From contig NZ_JAKWJS010000002.1 in assembly GCF_022761115.1 (NCBI RefSeq), positions 124,001 through 188,000 on the forward strand: a DNA stretch of 64,000 bases, read 5' to 3'. Below the pieces are notes generated by a model that ran no database searches, was not told where the DNA came from, and saw only the letters and a program-made list of their open reading frames with translations. The DNA comes from Dyella sp. RRB7 (lineage in GTDB: Bacteria; Pseudomonadota; Gammaproteobacteria; Xanthomonadales; Rhodanobacteraceae). Numbering within the stretch: the stretch's first letter is position 1; each line of letters begins with the position of its first letter. A program made the translations under genes and the position numbers. Below are positions 39,074-47,611 of the stretch, piece after piece.

Positions 39074-40775
39074 GGTCCACCCATGTGCGGAGCCGACTCA
39101 GTTTGCTGGCCAGCTCACGCTGTTTGAAATCCGGATCTGCGAAGGCGGGAGCAATCACTTCAAACCACGCCTGCGCATCGGAAATGGATTTGAACCACGG
39201 GGATGACTTGGACTTTGCTGCATCACCGATCGCTTTTCGAAGCTCTGGAGACTCAGGCCATTGCATGACGTCGGCATCCAGGGCTATGTCCAATTTTGAG
39301 CGGACGTTGTCGTGGACTGGATGCCCAAGATCCTGCCCTAACTTGACAGATGCAAGAACGCTACTCCACGGCAAATCGAGCATGGCCCGCTGTTCAAGAG
39401 CAAGCTGATCGGACCAAATAAGCACTTCGATCGCTTGTTTTGTTAGATCTTCGGCATCGTTAGGCGAGAACTGTTGCGGGGCATCCCCATCGGCCACCGC
39501 AAAGACGTCATAGTGAAGGGCTTTAAATCCCGCAGCGAGGGGTTTGATCTTGCTCGCACCGCGTGCATCCAGCAGAACGGCACCCGCATAGGACAACGGA
39601 TTGAGGCCTTCCGCCACCCAGAAATTATCCAGGCCACGTAGAAAACCAACCTCGGTCGCGCCCTCGCAGACGATGACTTTCATCGATAGAAACGCTTCCG
39701 CGCTGGACCGGATGTGACCTTGAACATTGAGTCCGTCCAAGTCTTTTCCAGTGGTTGCGACCACCTCTACGCCGCCTTCCAATTTGTGCACGACATGAAG
39801 TTCATCAACCGTCAGCTCACGCAAGACGGAGGGCGAGTGAGTCGTCAGGAAATACTGCCCCGTTGGATCCTCTTTGATATGTCGCATCAGGCGCGCGATC
39901 CGATGAGGCTCCAAGCCAAGCTCTACCTCATCGAACAGCGTGATGTGCTGCTCGTCGAGACCTTCCTTCTGGATGCCACACAAAAGCATTCTTCGCGACC
40001 CCAGCCCGAGCTGTCGCAACGGTATTTCCCCGTCGTGCAACGTCAGCCCGCCCAGCCTGATGCTTATGGATGCGAGGTCAAGATGAGCTTTGAACGAATC
40101 GTCGACCGGAACGCCAAGCTTCTTTGCCACCGCTTCTGACTTCGCCGCGGCCGTGTCGAAACTCTTTAAAGCGGTTGCGCGCTGCCCATCGAGTGAGCTT
40201 CGCGCTGCTCGCGTCGCGTCCACAAGCGATTCGCTCAGATTTTCAGCTTCCGTGATCCTCGCGAGCGCGGTTCCGGACGCCCAAGTCAGCTGCTTTTCGC
40301 TATAGGAGCCAATCAGGCCAACGTTTACTCGTGCACGATCAGCTGACCGAAAGTCGACACCATCGGCATTTCGAGCGGTGATAACCCGCCATTTTGGTTC
40401 CAGCTCTTTTCCCACGGTGAGGCGGACGCTCAGTACGATCTCATCACCGTCTTCGGGCTCGTCATGAAGGTTGAATGCGGCCTTGTCCCATCCACGCAGA
40501 TGCGCACCGTATTTTTGCTCGGCGCAGAACTCGTCGGGCAGATCACCGATCACGATCTCAATTTTTATCGGGACGTCGGTCTTGCAAAGATGAAAATCAG
40601 AGTCATTAAATGCGAGATTCCACTGTGGATTGAAAGCGCAGCGGATTGCCTCAAGGATCGTCGTTTTGGCGGAATCGCCCTTGCCAATTAGGCAAAATAC
40701 CCGCTGATCGGGAAGATTCCATTCCAGATCTTTGATGCCCCTAAAGTTCTGAATACTGATTCTTCTTATCTTCAC
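39066..40775 (-). CDS. gajA: OLD-family ATP-dependent endonuclease (ABC ATPase + TOPRIM), GajA-like
   Basis: 569 residues. N-terminal ABC-type ATPase: IQNFRGIKD, Walker A GKGDSAKTT (residues 31-39), signature-like LGLGSRRML near residue 255, Walker B ITLFDEVELGLEP near 280 and the switch histidine YFLTTHSPSVLREL near 305. C-terminal TOPRIM nuclease: VIVCEGATEVGFL near residue 365 and VADGD near 425, the acidic metal-binding residues. Length and order match GajA (about 580 residues). The start is GTG with AAGG seven bases upstream. Followed by the overlapping helicase gene, the class-2 OLD plus UvrD pairing that defines Gabija phage defence. Confidence 0.85.
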   Translation of the reverse strand: MKIRRISIQNFRGIKDLEWNLPDQRVFCLIGKGDSAKTTILEAIRCAFNPQWNLAFNDSDFHLCKTDVPIKIEIVIGDLPDEFCAEQKYGAHLRGWDKAAFNLHDEPEDGDEIVLSVRLTVGKELEPKWRVITARNADGVDFRSADRARVNVGLIGSYSEKQLTWASGTALARITEAENLSESLVDATRAARSSLDGQRATALKSFDTAAAKSEAVAKKLGVPVDDSFKAHLDLASISIRLGGLTLHDGEIPLRQLGLGSRRMLLCGIQKEGLDEQHITLFDEVELGLEPHRIARLMRHIKEDPTGQYFLTTHSPSVLRELTVDELHVVHKLEGGVEVVATTGKDLDGLNVQGHIRSSAEAFLSMKVIVCEGATEVGFLRGLDNFWVAEGLNPLSYAGAVLLDARGASKIKPLAAGFKALHYDVFAVADGDAPQQFSPNDAEDLTKQAIEVLIWSDQLALEQRAMLDLPWSSVLASVKLGQDLGHPVHDNVRSKLDIALDADVMQWPESPELRKAIGDAAKSKSSPWFKSISDAQAWFEVIAPAFADPDFKQRELASKLSRLRTWVDHG

Positions 40776-40788
40776 GATTCGACCTTAT

Positions 40789-41313
40789 CTATCGCAAGTC
40801 TGCTCGAGCACGGATATCGCTCGCCGAGGCGATCGGGAGAGCAATAAAATCTAGCTCTGCCATCTCGTCATAGGTGTTGAGGAACGGCAGGTACAACTCA
40901 ACCACCCAGGCATCTCCTTCCTTCCGACCCGCGTAGGGGTGGAGGATTTCGCCATCCGGCCGACACCGATCGAAACGCAGCACGCCTTCATGCGGATAGC
41001 GGCCTCCCTTGTCCTGGTGACGCGCCTTCAGCATATGCGCGACGACCTCACTGGGATAGCCTGGATGACCTGAGGTTTTATGCTCGCGCACCGCGGCGGT
41101 GATCGCATCCGTCTCGGTCAAGTGGCAGCGCTTGATCTCATGCTCATCGAATACCTTTTCCTTGGCGATGTACGGCGGCCCTTGATACCAAAGCGGGTCC
41201 TTGCAATCGAGCGGGATAGCCAGAATGGTTCGCGTGCCGACGTCCGTGCAGCGCCACCGAAAACCTGCGCTCCCCACGAATTCCAGGCCAATATGAAAAT
41301 CTGCGTGCTTCAC
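40789..41313 (-). CDS. Conserved-looking protein of unknown function preceding gajA
   Basis: The 174-residue frame begins at a GTG with a strong GGAGG ribosome site five bases before it; the open frame continues upstream to 41430 but that extension has no such site. I do not recognise the family. The sequence is soluble, with HADFHIGLEFVGSAGFRWRCTDVGTRTILAI at the start and a DAWVVELYLPFLNTYDEMAELDF segment near the end; no membrane helix or known motif. It ends 13 bases before gajA, so it is probably the first gene of the same operon and could be an accessory or regulator of the defence pair, or unrelated cargo. Confidence 0.6.
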   Translation of the reverse strand: MKHADFHIGLEFVGSAGFRWRCTDVGTRTILAIPLDCKDPLWYQGPPYIAKEKVFDEHEIKRCHLTETDAITAAVREHKTSGHPGYPSEVVAHMLKARHQDKGGRYPHEGVLRFDRCRPDGEILHPYAGRKEGDAWVVELYLPFLNTYDEMAELDFIALPIASASDIRARADLR

Positions 41314-41446
41314 GGCCCCTCCGGTGATAGCTGCGTTTCCTCCGTTGAAGCATAGCCAGCCTCGGTCTCGACATGTGAGTCGCTTCGCTGCCCCTGCTGC
41401 GGGCCACGCGGAATCACCACCCCCGACCATATGACTGGGGCGCCCC

Positions 41447-42424
41447 TCACTCAGATCGCTTACGTTTACGTCCTGCGGCCATTTGGGTTTCCGCTGTCAC
41501 TGCCCGCGCTTCCGCCGATTGAAGCGCGGCAGTCAGTCCGGCCGTCTGGCCTCGTGCGGTGGCCAACTCGAGGGCCAATTGATCGCGCTCGACAGTCATG
41601 CTGGCGAGCGTCGCCAGGCGTGTCTCGTTGTCAGCCAACTCGCGGCGATGACGGGCAATTTCCAGGCGCATCTCGGTAAGGCTTGACTGCTGCTCTTCGC
41701 TTCGCTGCCGCAGCTTGGCCAGCTGTTGCTCGGCTTGCCGGAGCCCTTCGCGTGCTGCGTCCGTTTCCTGCAGCATGCGGGCCTGAGCGGCCTCCACGCG
41801 GTCGTTCGCCTTGTCCCGCTCCACTTGAAAAGCGGCATCACGGGCCGCGACGGTGGCCTGGAATTCAGTCGTCAATCGGTCGTGGTTTTGCCGCGCGGCT
41901 TCCAGTTGCTGAGCCATGTCGGCACGGACAGTCGTCACTTCCTGTTGCAGGGCCTGGACTTGTCCGAGCGCATCGTGCTTGGCTTCGGTTTCGCTAGCGA
42001 GCTGCTGTTGAAGTTCGGCGCGTTGCTCGTGCAGTCCGCTCACCTCGTGCCTTAGCTGATCGGCCGCGGTCAACGCCGCGTCCCGCTCGCTGATGAGCTC
42101 ATCATGGGCTTGCTGCAATGCCGCCAGGTCCGACTCCAGTGCTTGGCGGTGCTCGCTAAAGACCTTCTCGCCTTGTTCGACGGCGGCCACCCATAGCGAA
42201 CGCATCGCGTCAGCGATCGCCGGCGGCAGATCGGCGCCGAGCGCATCGGCCTTCGCCCTTTCATCCTTCCACAGTTTCAGTTCGTCGTTGATTGTGGTGC
42301 GGCTGCCTTGCTGGATGGCGGCATAGATCAGGTCGACGGTGAGTTCGTGCGGGTGTTTGCCGCTGGCCACCAGGTTGGCGGCGGCTTCGCGGGTGCGTTG
42401 ACGGGTATCGCTGACGCGGCTCAT
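41447..42424 (-). CDS. tnpT: TnpT cointegrate-resolution protein (KfrA-like coiled coil)
   Basis: 325 residues: a KfrA-type N-terminal DNA-binding domain (about 1-90; QRTREAAANLVASGKHPHELTVDLIYAAIQQGSRTTIND region) then a nearly continuous coiled coil rich in Gln, Ala and Arg, and a basic tail GRKRKRSE. GGAG lies six bases before the ATG. Divergent from the tyrosine recombinase with a 171-base intergenic region; in Tn4651 TnpT stimulates TnpS recombination at the site between them. It shares only the general layout with the relic copy at 35875. Confidence 0.8.
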   Translation of the reverse strand: MSRVSDTRQRTREAAANLVASGKHPHELTVDLIYAAIQQGSRTTINDELKLWKDERAKADALGADLPPAIADAMRSLWVAAVEQGEKVFSEHRQALESDLAALQQAHDELISERDAALTAADQLRHEVSGLHEQRAELQQQLASETEAKHDALGQVQALQQEVTTVRADMAQQLEAARQNHDRLTTEFQATVAARDAAFQVERDKANDRVEAAQARMLQETDAAREGLRQAEQQLAKLRQRSEEQQSSLTEMRLEIARHRRELADNETRLATLASMTVERDQLALELATARGQTAGLTAALQSAEARAVTAETQMAAGRKRKRSE

Positions 42425-42487
42425 AACGGCTCCAGTCGCTCACAAGGCAGATTTCGATGGTCAAGGTAGCCGTATATCACAGTATTA

Positions 42488-42503
42488 CGTTATACGTATA
42501 ACG
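42488..42503. promoter_or_regulatory. Perfect 16-bp palindrome in the tnpT-tnpS intergenic region, probable recombination (rst) or operator site
   Basis: CGTTATACGTATAACG is self-complementary throughout. It lies in the 42425-42595 gap, where the resolution site of Tn4651-type elements is placed and where divergent promoters must also lie. The exact recombination core cannot be read by eye. Confidence 0.55.
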
Positions 42504-42595
42504 ATATGACCAGGAAATTTACGATAATCGCTATAATCAGAAGTCTTTGCCCTGTACGCTGTGCGAGGTGACCGCCTGGCAGTGAGGAAAGCTCG

Positions 42596-43741
42596 ATGGC
42601 CGACATGACCGTGACAATCGCTGCCGGCGTGACGTTGCCGCCGACGTTATCGGGCGCCCATGGAGCCAATCGCGCCCCATCCGGCGTGCCTCGCCAGATC
42701 GCCGCAGACACCGACGTCGCTGCCATAGGCGTGTGGTTGGCCGAATACATGGACTCGCCCCACACGTTCCGCAGCTACCGCAAGGAAGCCGAACGGCTGC
42801 TGGCTTGGGCGACTCAGGTGCGTGGCAAGGCGATCTCTAGCCTGACCCGTGAAGACGTGCTGGCTTATGAGGCTTTCCTGGCCAATCCGCCCGCTGATTG
42901 GTGCGATGACGCATTGGCCCGTCGCGGCGACCACCGTCGCCTGTTTGCCGGGCCGCTATCTAATCGAAGCCGGCGCCAAGCCCTCGGCATCCTGGCTGGC
43001 CTGTTCAATTACTTGGTACGTGCGGGCTACCTGGCGGGATCGCCATTCGCACTGCAACCGCGTCGCCGCCGTGGGCGTAAGGCATCCCCCCAGGTCGAGC
43101 GCTTTCTGGATCGCCCCCTCTGGGCCGATGCCTTGGCTCAGCTGGACCGCTGGCCCTGTCTGACGTCGCGCGAGCATCAGCGCTATGAACGCTCACGCTG
43201 GGTACTTCGCTTGTTGTACGAAACTGCGCTGCGCGTGTCGGAAGCCGCGCAGGCGCAGGAAGCGGATCTGCAGCTGGTCCGCGGCCGGTGGTGGCTTCGC
43301 GTCATTGGCAAAGGCGGTGTCGAAGGCCGGGTTCCGTTGAGCGACACCTTGATGCGAGAGTTCGCGCGCTACCGCTCCTTTCTTGAGCTATCGCCCACGC
43401 CAGAGGTCGGCAGTCGGCGCCCACTCATTCTGGGTATTGCAGGGCGCGAGGACGCACTCACGCCGACGGCGGTCTACCTCATCGTCAAAGACACCTTCGC
43501 CCGGATCGCTGACGACTGGGAAGCTAAAGACCCGGCACGCGCCGCACGGCTCCGACGCGTGTCGACCCACTGGCTTCGCCACACCGCTGCCTCGCACCAG
43601 GCGGATGACGGCAATCCCATTCACCACATCCAACAAAACCTACGCCACAGCTCCATTGCTACCACGTCGATCTATCTGCATGCGGAAGACGATGCCAGGC
43701 ATGCAACGACAACGGAGCGGCAACAACGATCGGAGGCATGA
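42596..43741 (+). CDS. tnpS: TnpS tyrosine recombinase (cointegrate resolution)
   Basis: 381-residue site-specific recombinase. The SAM-like core-binding domain spans about 40-180 (SPHTFRSYRKEAERLLAWA); the catalytic domain has the first Arg in ETALRVSEA, Lys in GKGGVEGRVPL, HWLRHTAAS (His-x-x-Arg), the later His in NLRHSS and the nucleophile Tyr in TTSIYLHAE. The set is complete. GAGGAAAG sits seven bases before the ATG. The stop overlaps the next gene's start (ATGA at 43738-43741), so the RES gene is translationally coupled to it. Confidence 0.9.
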   Translation: MADMTVTIAAGVTLPPTLSGAHGANRAPSGVPRQIAADTDVAAIGVWLAEYMDSPHTFRSYRKEAERLLAWATQVRGKAISSLTREDVLAYEAFLANPPADWCDDALARRGDHRRLFAGPLSNRSRRQALGILAGLFNYLVRAGYLAGSPFALQPRRRRGRKASPQVERFLDRPLWADALAQLDRWPCLTSREHQRYERSRWVLRLLYETALRVSEAAQAQEADLQLVRGRWWLRVIGKGGVEGRVPLSDTLMREFARYRSFLELSPTPEVGSRRPLILGIAGREDALTPTAVYLIVKDTFARIADDWEAKDPARAARLRRVSTHWLRHTAASHQADDGNPIHHIQQNLRHSSIATTSIYLHAEDDARHATTTERQQRSEA

Positions 43742-44901
43742 TGGGACTGGTCAAGAGCGAATGGATGGAAGCCCAGGAGCGAGGTTGGTCGGCACCGGAA
43801 ACATTCGTGTGCGCCGACTGTGTCGACGACCAGCATCTCAAAGATCTGATCAAGCGCGCTGCCTGTGCTGACACCTGCGATTACTGTGGCCGAAGCGACG
43901 TGGTGGACATTGCGGCCGAATCCCATGTCGTGATGGAGGCTGTCTACGACACGATCCATACTTACTACTGTGAACCAGCAGCAGGCGGCGTGCCCTATGA
44001 CGGCGGCTTTGTCGTGCCGCCGATCGATGTGCAAGAGGTCCTGGACAATCTGGGCTTCGATGGGCATGCAGATTTTGTCGAGGCGGTCGTCGATGCCGAA
44101 GTCAATGGGGACGCCTTCGTCCCCGCTGCTAACGGGCATTGGGCAGGTAGCCATCCGCACGAAGTGCTTTCATCAGCATGGAGCTTGTTCACGCATACGG
44201 TGAAGCACGAGACGCGCTTCCATTTTGCGGACGCACCACGATCCGAATCCACGTCGCCTTACGAAATCGACGTGGCCGACGTCTTGCCCGCCATCGCGCA
44301 GCGCCTTCGCCCGTTGATTCGCACCCTCCCGGCGGGGACTGACGTCTATCGCTCACGGTTGCGTTCCCGTGGTCAGGCCTGGTTGCCCGGTGCAAAGGAG
44401 TTGGGACCGCCTCCGAAAGAGAAAACGTCGGCGGGCCGGATGAACCCGGCGGGCATTCCTTACCTCTATACCGCTTTCGACAAACCAACGGCTCGTCGCG
44501 AAATCGGAATCACCGGTCGGACGAGCCACACCGTATTCACGGCCACCTTCACGTTGTCGAAGCCGCTAGAAGTCATCGACCTGACCCAGTTGCCGCCTAT
44601 GCCGTCGCTCTTTGACGTGGCCAACAAAGAGGCGCGCGAGCAGGCCTTATTCATTCGGGCGTTTGTCGACGCCCTCAGCAAGCCGGTGATGAAGGACGGT
44701 CATGAGCACATCGACTATGTGCCCTCCCAAGTCGTTTGCGAATACTTGGCCCAGGTCTTCGAACCGGCACCGGGCACCAAGCTCGGCGGCCTGATCTATC
44801 CGAGTGCCGTGCACCCTGGCGGGAAGAATCTTGTGGTTTTTCCCGAGGATCGTTATTGGGGCACCTTTCACGGGGTCACCTTTGCCCGCGCCGGGAAATG
44901 A
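43738..44901 (+). CDS. RES-domain protein with zinc-finger-like/HEPN-associated N-terminal region
   Basis: 387 residues. The N-terminal part has two Cys pairs (C25-x2-C28 and C47-x2-C50: FVCADC, TCDYCGR), as in HEPN/RES N-terminal domains. The C-terminal 190 residues are a RES domain: YRSRLRS, RMNPAGIPYLYTAFDKPTARREI and LIYPSAVHPGGKNLVVFPED contain the conserved Arg, Tyr, Glu and Ser. RES proteins in toxin-antitoxin systems consume NAD+. No Xre/MbcA-type antitoxin gene is adjacent. It overlaps tnpS by ATGA, so it is made together with the recombinase. It could be a defence or stability toxin; activity is inferred. Confidence 0.8.
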   Translation: MMGLVKSEWMEAQERGWSAPETFVCADCVDDQHLKDLIKRAACADTCDYCGRSDVVDIAAESHVVMEAVYDTIHTYYCEPAAGGVPYDGGFVVPPIDVQEVLDNLGFDGHADFVEAVVDAEVNGDAFVPAANGHWAGSHPHEVLSSAWSLFTHTVKHETRFHFADAPRSESTSPYEIDVADVLPAIAQRLRPLIRTLPAGTDVYRSRLRSRGQAWLPGAKELGPPPKEKTSAGRMNPAGIPYLYTAFDKPTARREIGITGRTSHTVFTATFTLSKPLEVIDLTQLPPMPSLFDVANKEAREQALFIRAFVDALSKPVMKDGHEHIDYVPSQVVCEYLAQVFEPAPGTKLGGLIYPSAVHPGGKNLVVFPEDRYWGTFHGVTFARAGK

Positions 44902-44945
44902 AACCGCGCCGTCCTGAGCGCCAATCAGCAATGGCGACCGAACGG

Positions 44946-44964
44946 GCAAATCATCATGATTTGC
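44946..44964. repeat. Perfect inverted repeat after the RES gene
   Basis: Nine-base arms GCAAATCAT/ATGATTTGC around a single C, 44 bases past the RES stop and between convergent genes. No T run follows, so it is more like a protein-binding site than an intrinsic terminator. Confidence 0.5.
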
Positions 44965-45022
44965 TAGACCGGCAGATGTTTGGCTTCCGCCTTCGTGCGT
45001 CGAGGTCCAGCCGTGTTGCGCC

Positions 45023-45388
45023 CTAGGCTGTGCGCTTCCGAGGACGCGCGGTATTTGCTACGGACTTGGGCGCGGAAGCCGGTGTGCAGGACTGACCGGT
45101 CGCGCAGCAGCAATTCTCAGTTAGGTAGCCCACCAATTCATTCATGACCTCAAGGATGGGCGAGTAATAGATGAATCGGCTTTCTTGTCGGCTGGTGATC
45201 AGCCCAGCATGAACGAGTTCCTTCAGGTGGAAGGAGAGAGTGGCATTGGCTAGCCCGAGCCGTTCGGCGATCACGCTAGCCGCTAAGCCATCGGGAGCGT
45301 GCTCCACAAGCAGGCGATATACGGCCAATCGCGACTCTTGGGCGAGAGCGGATAGGACGGTGATGGCTTGTTTGGTCTGCATTGGCAT
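45023..45388 (-). CDS. arsR: ArsR-family arsenic-responsive repressor
   Basis: 121-residue winged-helix repressor (QESRLAVYRLLVEHAPDGLAASVIAERLGLANATLSFHLKEL). A C-terminal cysteine cluster, NCCCATGQSC, gives a Cys pair and a third Cys six residues further, the spacing of the As(III) site in the Acidithiobacillus ferrooxidans-type ArsR; the classic CxC of helix 3 in plasmid R773 ArsR is absent. The chosen start MPMQ has no clear ribosome site. It is last in the minus-strand arsenic operon, 64 bases after arsC, and a short inverted repeat ACACTGAGTGT in that gap may be a local control site. Confidence 0.9.
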   Translation of the reverse strand: MPMQTKQAITVLSALAQESRLAVYRLLVEHAPDGLAASVIAERLGLANATLSFHLKELVHAGLITSRQESRFIYYSPILEVMNELVGYLTENCCCATGQSCTPASAPKSVANTARPRKRTA

Positions 45389-45452
45389 AGGAGGAATCGG
45401 AGACTTCGTAGAAAACACACTCAGTGTAGGAGAAATGCCGTGGTCGTGACGG

Positions 45453-45965
45453 TTACGACTGACCAGGTGCTGCTGAGCTCTGCCCGATGGAAGCAAGCCG
45501 GCTAGTGAGTGCCAGGCGGTCCAGTGCTTCGATACGCAAGTTCATCAATAAGCTAATGCGTTGCTGGAGCAGACTTCGTGCCAGCAGAAAAGCCTTGTAG
45601 ATGACTTCGTCGTCGCCCGCCGCTTTGGCTGGATCAGGAATGCTCCAGTGCGCCGTGATGGGCGCGCCCGGCCACGCGGGACAGACTTCGCCCGCGACCT
45701 GATCGCACACGGTGATCACGAAATCCATCACTGGCGCACCAGGACGGGTAAATTCTTCCCAGCTTTTGCTTCGCAGTGTCGCCGTCGGTAGATCCACCGC
45801 TCGCAATACCTCCAAGGTTTGCGGGTAGATGAACCCCTTGGGCTGACTGCCCGCACTGAAGCCGTGAAACTGGCCCTTACCAAAGTGATTGGTGATTGCC
45901 TCGGCCAGGATGCTACGTGCCGAGTTTCCGGTGCAAACGAACAAGACGTTGTAATGCCCCTGCAT
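45453..45965 (-). CDS. arsC: Arsenate reductase, LMW-phosphatase (thioredoxin-linked) type
   Basis: 170 residues. The phosphatase loop [12 protein letters not shown] (Cys-x5-Arg) binds arsenate, and later cysteines in VITVCDQVAGEVCPAWPG form the disulfide relay. Reduces arsenate to arsenite for export by Acr3. It begins 12 bases after the acr3 stop. Confidence 0.92.
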   Translation of the reverse strand: MQGHYNVLFVCTGNSARSILAEAITNHFGKGQFHGFSAGSQPKGFIYPQTLEVLRAVDLPTATLRSKSWEEFTRPGAPVMDFVITVCDQVAGEVCPAWPGAPITAHWSIPDPAKAAGDDEVIYKAFLLARSLLQQRISLLMNLRIEALDRLALTSRLASIGQSSAAPGQS

Positions 45966-45977
45966 GGCAGTCTCCGC

Positions 45978-47060
45978 TTAGGCTGTGCGTGCTTCGTACC
46001 AGTGCTTACTCACCGTGACGATGCGAACCACTGACAGCATCACCGGCACCTCGATCAGGACGCCTACCACGGTGGCCAGGGCGGCCCCCGAGTGCACGCC
46101 GAACAGTCCCACGGCCGTGGCCACCGCCAACTCGAAGAAGTTGCTCGCTCCGATCAGTGCCGACGGCGCCGCAACACAATGCGGCACACCGAGCTTCCGA
46201 TTGAGGAGGTAGGCCAGGCCGGAGTTGAAGTAGACCTGGATCAAGATGGGTACCGCGAGCATCGCGATGATCAGGGGCTGCGCAAGGATCTGCTGTCCCT
46301 GGAAGCCGAACAGCAGCACCAAGGTCAGCAGCAAGGCACTCAGCGAGATCGGTCCCAGTCGCGTCAGCAGGCGTTGGAGTGCATCGTGACCACCATGGGC
46401 CAGCACGACACGGCGCAGGACGACGCTGATGAGCACCGGGACGACGATATAAAGCACGACTGAGAGAATCAGCGTGTTCCACGGGACGGTGATGGCCGAG
46501 ATGCCCAGCAACAACCCGACGATCGGCGCAAAGGCAACCACCATGATCGCGTCGTTCACGGCGACCTGACTCAGGGTGAAATTGGGCTCGCCGCCGCACA
46601 GGTTGCTCCAGACGAAGACCATGGCCGTGCACGGGGCCGCGGCAAGCAGGATCAGGCCGGCCACATAGGAATCGAGCTGATCGGCCGGCAAGCAGGCCGC
46701 GAACACATGGCGGATGAAGATCCACCCCAGCAACGCCATCGAGAAGGGTTTGACCGCCCAGTTGATGAAGAGCGTGACACCGATGCCTTTCCACTGATGG
46801 CGCACACCCGCCATCGCCCCGAAGTCGATCTTCAGCAGCATGGGAATGATCATCAACCAGATCAGCACCGCCACCGGTAGATTGACCTGTGCGACCTGCA
46901 TATTTCCCAAGGCTTCGAACGATCCGGGCAGCAGATGGCCGAGCAAGGTGCCGGCCACGATGCAGAGCAGCACCCACACGGTGAGATAGCGTTCGAAGAA
47001 TCCGATGCGGGCTACCTTGGATGGTGGCGTCGCGTCGATGGTGGTCGTGGCCTGGTTCAT
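45978..47060 (-). CDS. acr3: Arsenite efflux transporter Acr3
   Basis: 360-residue inner-membrane exporter with ten predicted hydrophobic helices (YLTVWVLLCIVAGTLLGHLL first). The Acr3 signature AAAPCTAMVFVWSNL includes the essential cysteine, and NDAIMVVAFAPIVGLLLG is also typical. I set the start at MNQATT, where the ATG overlaps the stop of the upstream arsC (ATGA at 47057-47060); the open frame further upstream is the shadow of that arsC gene. Confidence 0.95.
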   Translation of the reverse strand: MNQATTTIDATPPSKVARIGFFERYLTVWVLLCIVAGTLLGHLLPGSFEALGNMQVAQVNLPVAVLIWLMIIPMLLKIDFGAMAGVRHQWKGIGVTLFINWAVKPFSMALLGWIFIRHVFAACLPADQLDSYVAGLILLAAAPCTAMVFVWSNLCGGEPNFTLSQVAVNDAIMVVAFAPIVGLLLGISAITVPWNTLILSVVLYIVVPVLISVVLRRVVLAHGGHDALQRLLTRLGPISLSALLLTLVLLFGFQGQQILAQPLIIAMLAVPILIQVYFNSGLAYLLNRKLGVPHCVAAPSALIGASNFFELAVATAVGLFGVHSGAALATVVGVLIEVPVMLSVVRIVTVSKHWYEARTA

Positions 47061-47575
47061 GCGGCATCCTCGTTGTCGTCTTCGCCGGTCATCGCGCCGA
47101 TACCATCGAGCGCCCACTTGAGGTCGTCCTGACTCATCGTCTCGACAGGCAGGTTTAACAACGCCATGAGTCGGTAAGTGATCAGCATGTGCGCCTTGCG
47201 GAAGGCTTCGTTGATGGCAACGGGACTGCCCTTGACCGCCGCCGGATCCGGCAGGCCCCAGTGGGTGCGTACGAAGTCGCCAAAAAGCACCGGACACGGT
47301 TCATTGGCGGCGCTGTCGCAAACCGTCACCACGATGTCCAGCGGCGGCGCGCCTTCGCCGACAAAGCGGTCCCACGACTTGCTGCTCAGCCCATCGATGG
47401 GAATACCTGCCGTCGCGAGCTCTTCCAGGGCATAGGGGTTAACTTGGCCGGTCGGTTTGCTGCCGGCGCTGTAGGCCTCGAATCGGCCTTGACCCAGGTG
47501 GTTGAGGGTGGCTTCGGACAGGATGCTACGGGCCGAATTGCCCGTACAGATGAAGAGAACGCGACAAGGATGCAT
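47057..47575 (-). CDS. arsC2: Second arsenate reductase, LMW-phosphatase type
   Basis: 172 residues, first gene of the minus-strand arsenic operon. The loop [12 protein letters not shown] and the later cysteines in [18 protein letters not shown] match the thioredoxin-linked ArsC family. It is clearly related to but diverged from the copy at 45453; the acidic C-terminus ([10 protein letters not shown]) is an extension. Overlaps acr3 by ATGA. Confidence 0.92.
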   Translation of the reverse strand: MHPCRVLFICTGNSARSILSEATLNHLGQGRFEAYSAGSKPTGQVNPYALEELATAGIPIDGLSSKSWDRFVGEGAPPLDIVVTVCDSAANEPCPVLFGDFVRTHWGLPDPAAVKGSPVAINEAFRKAHMLITYRLMALLNLPVETMSQDDLKWALDGIGAMTGEDDNEDAA

Positions 47576-47611
47576 GGCGCCGTGGATCCAGGGGTGGCTG
47601 CGATGGTTGTA

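Noticed and set aside
39066-40775. Alternative reading of the OLD/helicase pair as PARIS (AriA/AriB) or a plain DNA-repair pair
   Set aside because: ATPase and TOPRIM are in one polypeptide here, and the partner is a UvrD-like helicase, which fits Gabija and not the split AriA/AriB layout.
36903-43741. Possible integron or integrative element formed by the two tyrosine recombinases
   Set aside because: No attC-like sites, tRNA junction or attachment-site repeats were seen; the Tn3-family repeats and transposase explain the boundaries better.
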